Shown here: in pieces, positions 34,052-42,490 of the stretch
How positions within the stretch are numbered: the stretch's first letter is position 1
Layout of the letters: every line of letters begins with the position of its first letter
Assembly: GCF_027247405.1 (NCBI RefSeq)
Contig: NZ_CP097463.1
Coordinates: 1,550,001 to 1,614,000, forward strand
Length of the DNA: 64,000 nt
Reading direction: 5' to 3'
Source of the DNA: Jatrophihabitans cynanchi
GTDB lineage: Bacteria; Actinomycetota; Actinomycetes; Mycobacteriales; Jatrophihabitantaceae
Notes under the pieces: model-generated
What the model was told of the DNA's origin: nothing
The model's input: only the letters and a program-made list of their open reading frames with translations
The model's database searches: none
Translations under genes and position numbers: made by a program

Positions 34052-35395
34052 GTGGATGTGAACTCACCAGCGGCGCCCGCGAAGCCCCGGATCTCCGTCA
34101 TCGGGACCGGCTACCTGGGCACCACACACGCCGTGTGCATGGCCGAGCTCGGCTACGACGTGATCGGCCTGGACGTCGACGCGGCGAAGCTGGACCTGCT
34201 GCGAGCGGGGACGGTGCCGTTCTTCGAACCCGGCCTGCCCGAGCTGCTGACCAAGGTCCAGGGCGGCGGCCGGCTGCGCTTCACCGATTCGTACGCCGAG
34301 ATCGCGCAGTTCGCCGACGTCCACTTCGTCTGCGTCGGCACCCCGCAGCGCAAGGGCGAGCTGGCGGCGGACCTGCAGTACGTGGAGGCGGCGTTCAGCT
34401 CGCTCGCACCCCATCTGGACCGCAAGGTGCTGGTCGTGGGCAAGTCGACGGTGCCGGCCGGCACCGCGGTGCGCATGGAGCAGCTACTGGCCTCGCAGGC
34501 GCCGTGCAAGGACGTCGAGCTGGCCTGGAACCCGGAGTTCCTGCGCGAGGGGTTCGCGGTGCAGGACACGCTGCATCCGGACCGGCTGGTCCTGGGCGTG
34601 CGCACGGAGTGGGCCGAGCAGCAGCTGCGCGCGGTCTTCGCGCCGATGATCGAGTCGGGCACTCCGGTGGTGCTGACCGACTTCGCCACGGCCGAGCTGG
34701 TGAAGGTGGCCGCGAACTCGTTCCTGGCGACCAAGATCTCGTTCATCAACGCGATGGCCGAGGTGTGCGAGGCGACCGGCGCCGACGTCACCAAGCTGGC
34801 CGAGGCGATCGGGCACGACGCGCGGATCGGCCGGCGCTTCCTCAACGCCGGACTCGGCTTCGGTGGCGGCTGCCTGCCCAAGGACATCCGCGCGTTCATC
34901 GCCCGCGCGCAGGAGCTCGGGGTCGATCAGGCCGTGTCGTTCCTGCACCAGGTCGACGCGATCAACCTGCGCCGCCGCGCCCGCGTCGTCGACCTCGGGC
35001 AGGAGCTGCTCGACGGGTCCTGGACCGATCGCCGGGTCGCGGTGCTGGGCGCGGCGTTCAAGCCGGATTCGGACGACATCCGTGACTCCCCCGCGCTGGA
35101 CGTGGCTGCCGCGATCGGTCGGCGTGGCGCGAACGTGCTCGTCTACGACCCGCAGGCGCTCGACAACGCTCGGCAGCTGTACCCCGACCTGCAGTACGCA
35201 GCGTCCGCCGAGGACGCGGTGCGCGATGCCGACCTGGTGATGCTGCTGACCGAGTGGCGCGAGTTCCGCGACATGTCGCCGGAGCGGATCGGGACGCTGG
35301 TGCGCCGGCGCAACATCGTCGACGGGCGCAACGTGCTCGATCCGGCGCAGTGGCGCGCGGCCGGCTGGGTGTACCGGGCCCTGGGTAGGCAGTAG
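34052..35395 (+). CDS. UDP-glucose 6-dehydrogenase family protein
   Basis: 447 residues from a GTG. NAD-binding start ISVIGTGYLGTTHAVCMAELGYDVIGLDVD, conserved FFEPGLPELL, FVCVGTP, KSTVPAGT, NPEFLREGFAVQDTLHPDRLVLG, NSFLATKISFINAMAEVCE (Lys), and the catalytic Cys in GLGFGGGCLPKDIRAF near residue 272. The C-terminal domain has LGAAFKPDSDDIRDSPALDVA. It oxidises UDP-glucose to UDP-glucuronate for envelope polymers or exopolysaccharide. The UDP-Man/ManNAc dehydrogenases are close relatives and cannot be excluded. Confidence 0.93.
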   Translation: MDVNSPAAPAKPRISVIGTGYLGTTHAVCMAELGYDVIGLDVDAAKLDLLRAGTVPFFEPGLPELLTKVQGGGRLRFTDSYAEIAQFADVHFVCVGTPQRKGELAADLQYVEAAFSSLAPHLDRKVLVVGKSTVPAGTAVRMEQLLASQAPCKDVELAWNPEFLREGFAVQDTLHPDRLVLGVRTEWAEQQLRAVFAPMIESGTPVVLTDFATAELVKVAANSFLATKISFINAMAEVCEATGADVTKLAEAIGHDARIGRRFLNAGLGFGGGCLPKDIRAFIARAQELGVDQAVSFLHQVDAINLRRRARVVDLGQELLDGSWTDRRVAVLGAAFKPDSDDIRDSPALDVAAAIGRRGANVLVYDPQALDNARQLYPDLQYAASAEDAVRDADLVMLLTEWREFRDMSPERIGTLVRRRNIVDGRNVLDPAQWRAAGWVYRALGRQ

Positions 35396-35426
35396 CTCAG
35401 CTCGAGCCCCGCTTCGCCGGACGCTC

Positions 35427-36023
35427 TCACGGGTCGAGGGTGATCCGCACGGCCAGGAACTGTTCGGGCGTCGCCTGCAGCACCTTCAGCCGCGGGTCGG
35501 GCACGGCCAGCAGGCGCCCGGTGACCAGTGGCCGCAGCGGGGCGAGCCGGGTGTCGGCGAGCACCTCGTCCACGGCCCGGCGGTCGCCGCCGCACACCAG
35601 CGCGTCGAGCGGGCCGGGTAACAGGATCCGGGCGGCGATGTCCGCGGCGTCGGCGAAGGCCGCCTTCGACTGGTTGGCACGCCGCCGCGCATAGCGTTGC
35701 TGCGACCAGCCGCCGGCCTTGGTGGTGCCCTGCACGTAGGACGAATCGACCTTGGACGTGATCAGCTCGGTGCCGTCGAAGATGCCGGCCGCATGCCCAC
35801 CGCGGCGCACCAGCAGCACGCCGACCCGACGCGATCGCTCGGCGTGCTCGGCCAGCTCGCCGGCCAGCGGCGGGAACGGGACCTCGATCCACGCCTGCGC
35901 GCCGTCGCTGCCGGTGAGCGTGACCAGTTCGGCGCCCGATTCGGTCTGCGTCGGCCCGTGCCGCTCGGCGAAGCCGGCCAGCCAGCGCCGCAGCCGGGCC
36001 GCGGGCACGGTCACGGTGCGCAT
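35427..36023 (-). CDS. acVLRF1-family peptidyl-tRNA hydrolase
   Basis: 198 residues. Resembles the actinobacterial VLRF1 release-factor family related to Vms1/ANKZF1, which cleave peptidyl-tRNA on stalled large ribosomal subunits. Seen: RVGVLLVRRGGHAAGIFDGTEL, SSYVQGTTKAGGWSQQRYARRRANQ (the Gly-x-x-x-Gln loop analogue with GWSQQR), then the alpha/beta domain ALVCGGDRRAVDEVLADTRLAPL and the ending FLAVRITLDP. Cytoplasmic. Convergent with the UDP-glucose dehydrogenase gene, 31 bp apart. Confidence 0.85.
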   Translation of the reverse strand: MRTVTVPAARLRRWLAGFAERHGPTQTESGAELVTLTGSDGAQAWIEVPFPPLAGELAEHAERSRRVGVLLVRRGGHAAGIFDGTELITSKVDSSYVQGTTKAGGWSQQRYARRRANQSKAAFADAADIAARILLPGPLDALVCGGDRRAVDEVLADTRLAPLRPLVTGRLLAVPDPRLKVLQATPEQFLAVRITLDP

Positions 36024-36032
36024 GCGTGCACC

Positions 36033-37010
36033 CTATGCGCGCCGCTTCCCCCCCGCTGTGACCAGATCCGGGCCCAGATTTTCGCCGGCCGGTGGGGGAA
36101 GCGGCGGCTCGTCGTCGGCGCGGACGAGGGCGATACCGGCGAGCACGATCAGCCCGCCCGCGGCCTGTAGCAGGCTGGGCCGCTGCCCGAGCAGCACCCA
36201 GGCGAACAGGGTCGCGAACAACACCTCGGTCAGCCCGACGAACGAGGCCAGCCGCGCCCCCAGCCGGCGAGCCGCCTCGATGCCGGCGATGTAGGCGAAC
36301 GCGGCGGCCACGAGCGAGAGCCCGAGCACCGGCACCAGCCAGCTGGTGCGGTGGCCTGCGAACGTGACGTCCGCCGTCCCGGCCTGGAAGTCGATCAGTC
36401 GCACCGCCCCGGACACGCCGAGGGTGACCGCGCCGACGGCCATCCCGGCCCACGCCATGGCGACGGGCGGCAGCGCCTCGTCCGTGCGGGCGGAGACCAC
36501 GAAGAACACGGCCAGCCCGGTGGCCGCGCCAAGGCCCCACAGCACGCCGACCAGGTCGACCCGCTGCGTACCGGTCAGGTCGAGCACGAGCACGAGCCCC
36601 GCGATCGCGAGCGCACCACCGAGCACGGTGCGGCGCCGTGGCGTGTGGCCTTGCACCAGCCACGTCCACAGCACCACCAGGACCGTCCCGCTGTACTCGA
36701 GCAGCAGTGCGACGCTCACCGACAGGTGTTCGACGGCGTTGAAGTAGAACAGCTGGCAACCGGCCACCGCGACCAGCCCGTAGGCGGCGATCGCGGGCAG
36801 GCTCGGGCGCAACAGCCCCCAGCGGCCGCGCATGCTCAGCACGGCGGGCACGGTCAGGATCAGCGCGGCCAGGCCGATCCGCACCGTCACGGCCGCGCCG
36901 GGCGACCAGCCGGAGGACATCAGTGAGGACGCGAACGAGCCGGACGTGCCGAAGGTGGCCGCGGACACGACGGCGAGCCCCAGCCCCAGAGCCGCCGCAC
37001 GTGTCGTCAT
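36033..37010 (-). CDS. EamA/DMT-superfamily transporter
   Basis: 325 residues, ten predicted membrane helices in two EamA repeats (first ALGLGLAVVSAATFGTSGSFASSLMSSGWSP; second VDLVGVLWGLGAATGLAVFFVVSAR). Drug/metabolite-transporter proteins of this type export amino acids or small metabolites. The tail after ~300 is a short Pro-rich cytoplasmic extension. It is transcribed divergently from the CGNR regulator with a 73-bp intergenic region holding direct repeats, which suggests that regulator controls it. Confidence 0.88.
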   Translation of the reverse strand: MTTRAAALGLGLAVVSAATFGTSGSFASSLMSSGWSPGAAVTVRIGLAALILTVPAVLSMRGRWGLLRPSLPAIAAYGLVAVAGCQLFYFNAVEHLSVSVALLLEYSGTVLVVLWTWLVQGHTPRRRTVLGGALAIAGLVLVLDLTGTQRVDLVGVLWGLGAATGLAVFFVVSARTDEALPPVAMAWAGMAVGAVTLGVSGAVRLIDFQAGTADVTFAGHRTSWLVPVLGLSLVAAAFAYIAGIEAARRLGARLASFVGLTEVLFATLFAWVLLGQRPSLLQAAGGLIVLAGIALVRADDEPPLPPPAGENLGPDLVTAGGKRRA

Positions 37011-37034
37011 GAGTGAGCACCCCGTAATGAGTGA
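37009..37034. promoter_or_regulatory. Direct repeats ATGAGTGA (x2, 18 bp apart) between EamA and CGNR genes
   Basis: Copies at 37009-37016 and 37027-37034 lie at the EamA start and in the divergent spacer. A -10-like TATGCT at 37042-37047 points toward the CGNR gene. The layout suits an operator for a divergently transcribed regulator, but binding is inferred only. Confidence 0.4.
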
Positions 37035-37083
37035 ATGTAACTATGCTCGTGACACGTTAGGGCCCGCGATGAAAGGAGTCAAG

Positions 37084-37620
37084 GTGCTTTTTGCTCATGA
37101 CACCGAGGTGGCGCTGGCCGCTGCCGCCGCCCTGGTGAACACCGCCAACACCGATCCGGACGAGTTGGCGGACGTCGCCGCCCTGGACGCCTTCGTCGCC
37201 GCATGGGGTTGGACGGGCAGCCGCCGGCACGACCGGGCCGAGCTCGAGGAGGTGCGCAGGCTGCGGCCCCGGCTCCTGCAGCTGTGGAAGGAAGACGACG
37301 ACGGCGCGGTCGCGATCGTGAACGCGCTGCTGCGCGACGCGCGCGCCCTGCCGCAACTGGTCAAGCACGACCAGTGGGACTACCACCTGCACGCGACCTC
37401 GCCGGACGCGCCGCTGGCCGACCGGATGGCGGTCGAGGCGGCGATGGCAATCGTCGACGTGATTCGCTCGGGCGAACTGGCCCGGCTGCGCACCTGCGCT
37501 GCCGACGACTGCGACGACGTTCTGGTCGACCTGTCCAAGAACCGGTCCCGGCGATTCTGCGACAAGGGTTGCGGCAACCGGGCCAACGTCGCCGCGTACC
37601 GGGCCAGGCAGCGCGGCTGA
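37084..37620 (+). CDS. CGNR zinc-finger stress-response regulator (ABATE domain)
   Basis: 178 residues from a GTG with AAAGGAG at 37072-37078; an ATG at 37069 lies inside that region and would leave no ribosome site, and the family start is LFAHDTEVALAAAAALVNT. N-terminal ABATE domain with DELADVAALDAFVAAWGW, RHDRAELEEVRRLRPRL; C-terminal zinc knuckle RTCAADDCDDVLVDLSKNRSRRFCDKGCGNRANVAAYRAR, four Cys plus the CGNR motif. Family members are presumed transcription factors; the divergent EamA exporter is the likely target. Confidence 0.9.
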   Translation: MLFAHDTEVALAAAAALVNTANTDPDELADVAALDAFVAAWGWTGSRRHDRAELEEVRRLRPRLLQLWKEDDDGAVAIVNALLRDARALPQLVKHDQWDYHLHATSPDAPLADRMAVEAAMAIVDVIRSGELARLRTCAADDCDDVLVDLSKNRSRRFCDKGCGNRANVAAYRARQRG

Positions 37621-37665
37621 GCCACTGTGATCTGTGCCGCGGTACGGAAGCTCGCGGCCCCGGCT

Positions 37666-37779
37666 GCCGTTGTTACAGGCGCCGGCCCTGGATGCGACGG
37701 TGCGAGCCAGCAGACGGCACCGCGAGGTGCGGCAGTCGATGCATGGGCGATGCGGGAGGTTCGATTCCTCCCGACGGCA
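37666..37779 (+). other. tRNA-like element with an oversized central region
   Basis: A T-arm of standard form (stem GGAGG 37755-37759 with CCTCC 37767-37771, loop TTCGATT) is followed by CGACGGC and A. GCCGTTG at 37666-37672 pairs fully with CGACGGC (one G-U), making a 7-bp acceptor stem. A D-arm-like CAGG/CCTG (37676-37679, 37687-37690) with GG in its loop is present. ATGC/GCAT (37692-37695, 37741-37744) would form a central stem, but its loop is 45 bases instead of 7, and no encoded CCA follows. It may be a decayed tRNA, an attachment-site remnant or a tRNA mimic. Confidence 0.35.
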
Positions 37780-37856
37780 CGGATCCGGTGTTGCCTACCG
37801 GAAGCCCTGAAAGCACCGCGCTGTCAGCCGCTTGTGAGCCGTCATCCAGCATCGGC

Positions 37857-38750
37857 TCAGCTGGTGATGTCCTTGCGCTCGAAGCGCAGCCAGGCGATGG
37901 CCAGGAAGACCGCAGCGTAGATCAGCGCCAGGCCGGTGCCCCGCATCATGTCGTCCCACACCACCTTCTGGTTCAGCGCGTCGAGCCACGAGTAGTTGAA
38001 GTGGGTGGGCAGGTAGCGGCGGTACGGGTCCAGCGCGGTGATCTGGTCCAGGATGTTCGAGACCACCACCAGCAGCGTGGCGCCGCCGACCGCACCGAGC
38101 GGGTTGTCGACCGACACGCTCAGCAAGAACGCGAGCGCCGCGACCACGAGCGACTGGCCGCACACGTAGACGACCACGATCCCCAGCCGCCACAGCGATT
38201 CCGAGCCGGTGAACGAACCGCTCACGGGTGACTTCGCCGGTGCGCCGCCGAAGAACACGGTGCCCACCGCGAGCGCCCACACGGGCAGCAACAGTTGGAC
38301 GCCGAAGCTGAGCGCCAGCGCCACCGTGAGCTTCTGCCGCAGCAGCCGCGCGCGTGGCACCGGGATCGCCAGCAGGTAGCGCAGCGAGGCCCAGCTGGCC
38401 TCGCTGGCCACCGTGTCGCCGCAGAACAGCGCCACGAGCACGACGAGCAGGAAGCCGGTCGCCGCGAACTCGACGAACAGCGCGAAGTTCGAGCCGCCTG
38501 TCGTCGCCAGGTCCACGAGCGTCGGGCCGTCACGGCCCTGGTCCGGCGTCCCGCCCAGCTTGAACGCCAAGGCGACGATGATCGGCAGCGCGAGCACCAC
38601 CAGCACCGCGATCTGGGTGCGCCGCCGCCGCAACTGCCGGACGAACTCCACCCGCAGCCGCAGCGTGCGCCCGGGACGGAAATCCGGCGGGGTCCCCGGT
38701 GGCTTCTGCGCCAGCCGCTGATGGACGCCTCGGAAGGTCGGTGCGCTCAT
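37857..38750 (-). CDS. ABC transporter permease (ABC-2 type)
   Basis: 297 residues; its ATG overlaps the stop of the upstream hydrolase-ATPase fusion (4 bp), so they are coupled. About six membrane helices: TQIAVLVVLALPIIVALAFKL, then FATGFLLVVLVALFCGDTVASEASWASLRYLLAIPVPRARLL (the conserved loop of ABC-2 permeases), ALALSFGVQLLLPVWALAV, VVYVCGQSLVVAALAFLLSV, GGATLLVVVSNIL and ALIYAAVFLAIAWL. It would form the membrane part of the transporter with the partner ATPase. Confidence 0.88.
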   Translation of the reverse strand: MSAPTFRGVHQRLAQKPPGTPPDFRPGRTLRLRVEFVRQLRRRRTQIAVLVVLALPIIVALAFKLGGTPDQGRDGPTLVDLATTGGSNFALFVEFAATGFLLVVLVALFCGDTVASEASWASLRYLLAIPVPRARLLRQKLTVALALSFGVQLLLPVWALAVGTVFFGGAPAKSPVSGSFTGSESLWRLGIVVVYVCGQSLVVAALAFLLSVSVDNPLGAVGGATLLVVVSNILDQITALDPYRRYLPTHFNYSWLDALNQKVVWDDMMRGTGLALIYAAVFLAIAWLRFERKDITS

Positions 38751-41332
38751 TGCGTCGAGGTCTCCTCTCCGATGAGGTCGAGGAAGACGTCCTCGAGCGC
38801 GCGCCGGGCGGGAACGGTGCGCACGGCGACCCCCGCGGCCACCAGCAGTTCGGCCGCGCGTACCGGATCGTCGACGGCCAACTGCACGCCACCCGCGCCG
38901 GCCACCTCGGCTACCGACCCGGCCGCGACCAGCTTGCCCTTGTGCATCACGACCACGTGCGTACAGGTCTGCTCCACCTCGGCGAGCAGGTGGCTGGACA
39001 CCACCACCGTCCGCCCGGTCGCCGCATAGCTCTGCAACACCTCGCGCATCTCGGCGATCTGCGGCGGGTCCAGGCCGTTCGTCGGCTCGTCCAGCACGAG
39101 CACCTCGGGCAGACCGAGCATCGCCTGCGCGATGCCGAGCCGCTGCTTCATGCCGTGGCTGTAGGTCTTCACCTTGCGCTGCACGGACGCACCGAGCCCG
39201 GCGATCTGCAGCGCGGTGTCGAAGTCGGCCTCGGCGTCGGGACGTCCGGTGGCGGCCCAGTACAGCTGCAGGTTCTGCAGCCCGGACAGGTGGGGCAGGA
39301 AGCCGGGACCCTCGATGAACGCGCCGATACGCGCGAGCACCGGCGCGCCGGGCACCACGGGATCGCCGAAGACGTGGATCGAGCCGGACGTCGGCGTGAT
39401 CAGACCGACGAGCACGCGCAACGTGGTGGTCTTGCCGGCGCCGTTCGGGCCGAGCAGCCCGACCACCTGCCCGGGCTCGACGCGGAAGCTCACCCCGCCC
39501 ACCGCGCGGTACCCGTCGCCGTACTCCTTGACCAGGTCGGTGATCACGATCGGCACCGCCGACAGATCGCCGGCATGGCTGAGCGAGCGCCGCCGGCGCA
39601 CCAGCACCAGCCAGACGCCGGCGGCGATAGCGAGCACGACCGCGCCGCCGGCTATCAGCCAGGCCTGCGGAGTGCCCGCCTTGCGCACCGTGCCGGCGAC
39701 GACGGGCACGCTCAGCGCGCCCGAGCCGGCGAGCGCGATCGTGTAGATGCGCGGGTCCACCGGCAGCTGGTACGCGAGGTCGGTCGTCGCGACCGTCAGC
39801 GCCAGCCGGTGTCCGCCGGCGACGTCCTGCACGATCGAGGGCAGCGTGACGGTGACCGTCTTCGGCACGCCCGGCTGCAGTCCGGTGACGTACAGCGGCT
39901 GCACCAGGTTGCTGGGCAGCACGGACGTGCCGTCACGAGCGACGTCCCGCAGCGCGGCGAACAGCGTGGCGTCGCCGCCGGTGCTCGACGTGATCGTCAG
40001 CCGTACCGTGCCGCCGCCGGCGACGAAGGCACGCTGCCGAAGTGGATCGGTGCGGAACGTGGCGACCTGGCCGGGGATCTGCGTCAGCTGGCCGGCTACG
40101 CCGAAGCGTCCCGCCTGGCCGAGCAGGTTGCCCAGCAGCGGCACCGCGCTGATCGCCGCCGGGTTGCCGCCTGCGGGCGCGGTCACCTGCTGAGCCGCGC
40201 CCGCGAGCGTGAGCGATCTCGCCCGGCGCGGCGTCGCGCCGATGCCGGGGTATCCGGCGACGTCGAGGGTCTGCGCCACCGCGCCACCCTGATCGGACGA
40301 GAGCGAGGCGCCGGCCTCGTCGATGCGGAAGGTCTGCTTCGCGCCCACCCGGCCGGCGAAGACGTCACCGAGCCAGGACACCAGCGCGGCAGTGGCACCG
40401 GCGGTGCCACCGCCGGAGTCGTGCCCGCCGAGGCGCCACTGCACCCGCACGGCAGTGCCGTGCGCCGCGATGCCGCGCGCGTTCGCGTCAGCCTCGGACA
40501 GCCCGAACAACGAGTCCTGCTCGCCCTGGGTCAGCAGCGTCGGCGCGGTGATCCTGTCCAGCACGTGCGCCGGGCTGGAGGCCTCGAGCAGCCGCAGCAG
40601 GGCATCGTCCGGCCGCCCGGTGCGTGCCGCCCGCTGGTAGGCCGCGCAGACGTCGGGCGCGAACCGGCCGCACCCGGGGGTGCCACCGAAACCGAGCGCC
40701 GTCTCGAACAGGTAGCCGGCCCACAGCTTCTTGAACACGCCGGGCCCGGTGCCCGCCCCGTTGGGGAACAGCGCGTGGCCGAGGTCGTTCCAGGTGATGT
40801 CCGCACCCACGGCCGAGATGCGCGGATCGGTGCCGGCGAGCAGCAGGGCGAGCGCGCCGCCGTACGACGCGCCGGCGACGGCGACGCGCGGCTTGCCATC
40901 GCGGTGCTCGACCTGCGGCAGCCCGGCGAGGTAGCTGACCAGCAGGCTCGCGTCCTTGACCTCGTAGTCGGGCGAGTCGAGGTGGATCAGCCCGCCGGAC
41001 AGCCCGAAGCCACGGGCGGTGTACGCGAGCACCACATAGCCGTCCTTGGCCAGCGTGCGCGCCTCGCCGGCCAGGTCGGCCTTGCTGCCGCCGAAGCCGT
41101 GCGCGAGCAGCACGGCGGGCGCCGGGGTGTGTTCGGGCAGGTACAGCGTGGTGTCCAGCCGGACCGGGGTGCCCGCTTCGGGCGTGCCGGCGAGGAACTG
41201 GTAGCGAGTGGTGACCTTCGGCGAGCCGCTGCCGACGGCGACGAACACGGCGATCAGGGCGAGGACGACGACGGCGACGGCGGCGATCCATCGGCGCGAG
41301 CGCAGTCGGGGTCGCCAGCCGCGTCGCGTCAT
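38747..41332 (-). CDS. Fusion of S15/CocE-type alpha/beta hydrolase with ABC transporter ATPase
   Basis: 861 residues from an ATG at 41332 (frame open upstream but without protein-like sequence). Residues ~15-35 form a membrane anchor; ~45-330 an alpha/beta hydrolase with oxyanion loop LLAHGFGGSKADL, nucleophile elbow AGASYGG (Ser156) and GGHDSGGG (His); ~350-520 a jelly-roll domain as in X-Pro dipeptidyl-peptidases; ~525-547 a second membrane helix; ~560-861 an ABC ATPase with Walker A GPNGAGKTT, signature YSHGMKQR, Walker B LVLDEPTNGLDP and SSHL. The topology would put the hydrolase outside and the ATPase inside. Coupled to its permease. Substrate unknown. Confidence 0.9.
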   Translation of the reverse strand: MTRRGWRPRLRSRRWIAAVAVVVLALIAVFVAVGSGSPKVTTRYQFLAGTPEAGTPVRLDTTLYLPEHTPAPAVLLAHGFGGSKADLAGEARTLAKDGYVVLAYTARGFGLSGGLIHLDSPDYEVKDASLLVSYLAGLPQVEHRDGKPRVAVAGASYGGALALLLAGTDPRISAVGADITWNDLGHALFPNGAGTGPGVFKKLWAGYLFETALGFGGTPGCGRFAPDVCAAYQRAARTGRPDDALLRLLEASSPAHVLDRITAPTLLTQGEQDSLFGLSEADANARGIAAHGTAVRVQWRLGGHDSGGGTAGATAALVSWLGDVFAGRVGAKQTFRIDEAGASLSSDQGGAVAQTLDVAGYPGIGATPRRARSLTLAGAAQQVTAPAGGNPAAISAVPLLGNLLGQAGRFGVAGQLTQIPGQVATFRTDPLRQRAFVAGGGTVRLTITSSTGGDATLFAALRDVARDGTSVLPSNLVQPLYVTGLQPGVPKTVTVTLPSIVQDVAGGHRLALTVATTDLAYQLPVDPRIYTIALAGSGALSVPVVAGTVRKAGTPQAWLIAGGAVVLAIAAGVWLVLVRRRRSLSHAGDLSAVPIVITDLVKEYGDGYRAVGGVSFRVEPGQVVGLLGPNGAGKTTTLRVLVGLITPTSGSIHVFGDPVVPGAPVLARIGAFIEGPGFLPHLSGLQNLQLYWAATGRPDAEADFDTALQIAGLGASVQRKVKTYSHGMKQRLGIAQAMLGLPEVLVLDEPTNGLDPPQIAEMREVLQSYAATGRTVVVSSHLLAEVEQTCTHVVVMHKGKLVAAGSVAEVAGAGGVQLAVDDPVRAAELLVAAGVAVRTVPARRALEDVFLDLIGEETSTQ

Positions 41333-41428
41333 TTCGCCAGCGTACGGACGCGCGGCGCATCGCCGCCTCAGGGTCGACCCTGGCCCGACCCCGAGGTCGG
41401 CGAAGTCCGTGCCCGCGGGCGAGCCGGG

Positions 41429-41434
41429 TAATCT
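41429..41434 (+). promoter_or_regulatory. -10-like TAATCT before the GT2 gene
   Basis: TAATCT, six bases, GTG. Divergent from the hydrolase-ABC fusion gene. Confidence 0.5.
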
Positions 41435-41440
41435 CACGCG

Positions 41441-42484
41441 GTGACCGAAGCGAGCGACGAGCAGCCGCTACCCGGCGTCTCGTACGTGATGCCGGTGCTC
41501 AACGAGGCGCACTACATCGAGTCCGCGGTCACCAGCATCCTGGCCCAGCGGTACCCGGCGCCGACCGAGATCGTGCTCTCGCTCGGGCCGTCCAGCGACG
41601 ACACCGACGCGATCGTCGAGCGGCTGCACCAGCGCGACCCGCGGATCCGCGCCATCCACAACCCGGCCGGGCACATCCCGCACGGGCTGAACCTGGCGAT
41701 CCGCGACAGCCGCTACCCGGTCATCGTGCGCGTCGACGCGCACACCGAACTACCCGCCGACTACACGCTGCGCGCCGTCCGAACGATGCTGCGCACCGGT
41801 GCGGCGAACGTCGGCGGCATCATGGCCGCCGTCGGCCGGCCGGGCGTGCAGGCCGCGGCCGCGCGCGCGTACAACAGCCGGCTCGGCCTCGGCGGTGGCG
41901 CGTACCACAGTGCCGACGTCCCGGCCGGTCCTGCCGAATCGGCCTACCTGGGCGTGATGCGGGCCGAGGTGCTCGCCGAGATCGGCGGCTACGACGAGAG
42001 CGTGCGGCGCGGTGAGGACTGGGAGCTGAACCACCGCATGCGCAGCGCCGGCCACCTGGTGTGGCTGGACCCGCAGCTGAAGGTGACGTACTGGCCGCGG
42101 CGGGACCTGCCGGCCCTGGCACGCCAGTTCTACTCGACCGGGGTGTGGCGCGGCGAGCTGGTGCGGCGGCTGCGGCACGCGAACCCGGTGCGCTTCTTCG
42201 CCCCGCCGCTCGTCGTGGTCGCGACTGTGCTGAGCGTGGTGCTGGTGCCGCTCTGGGCGGCGGGCGTGCTGCCCGGCTGGTGGGGGCTGTTCGCGCTGGT
42301 CGGCCTCGGCCCGGTCGCGTACCTGCTGCTGCTCGTGGCGATCGCGCTGGCCGGCGGCGGCGGGCTGGCCGGGGGTGCGCGCTATGCCGCGGTGCTGGCC
42401 ACGATGCACTTCGCCTGGGGCGCCGGGTTCCTGCGCGGCGCGGCCCACGGCGCGCGCGACGCGGTCGACACGTCCCGCGTCTGA
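41441..42484 (+). CDS. Glycosyltransferase family 2, membrane-associated
   Basis: 347 residues from a GTG. N-terminal GT2 domain: VSYVMPVLNEAHYIESAVTSILAQ, GPSSDDTDAIV, VIVRVDAHTELPADYT (acidic D-x-H replacing DxD), GIMAAVGRPGVQAAAARAYNSRLGLGGGAYHS and EIGGYDESVRRGEDWELNHRMRSAGH (ED catalytic base). The C-terminus has two or three membrane helices (FFAPPLVVVATVLSVVLVPLWAAGVL; LVGLGPVAYLLLLVAIALA). Similar to exopolysaccharide (ExoA-like succinoglycan) transferases. Convergent with the large CDP-glycerol-type transferase, hinting at a shared polymer. Confidence 0.9.
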   Translation: MTEASDEQPLPGVSYVMPVLNEAHYIESAVTSILAQRYPAPTEIVLSLGPSSDDTDAIVERLHQRDPRIRAIHNPAGHIPHGLNLAIRDSRYPVIVRVDAHTELPADYTLRAVRTMLRTGAANVGGIMAAVGRPGVQAAAARAYNSRLGLGGGAYHSADVPAGPAESAYLGVMRAEVLAEIGGYDESVRRGEDWELNHRMRSAGHLVWLDPQLKVTYWPRRDLPALARQFYSTGVWRGELVRRLRHANPVRFFAPPLVVVATVLSVVLVPLWAAGVLPGWWGLFALVGLGPVAYLLLLVAIALAGGGGLAGGARYAAVLATMHFAWGAGFLRGAAHGARDAVDTSRV

Positions 42485-42490
42485 GGCCTC

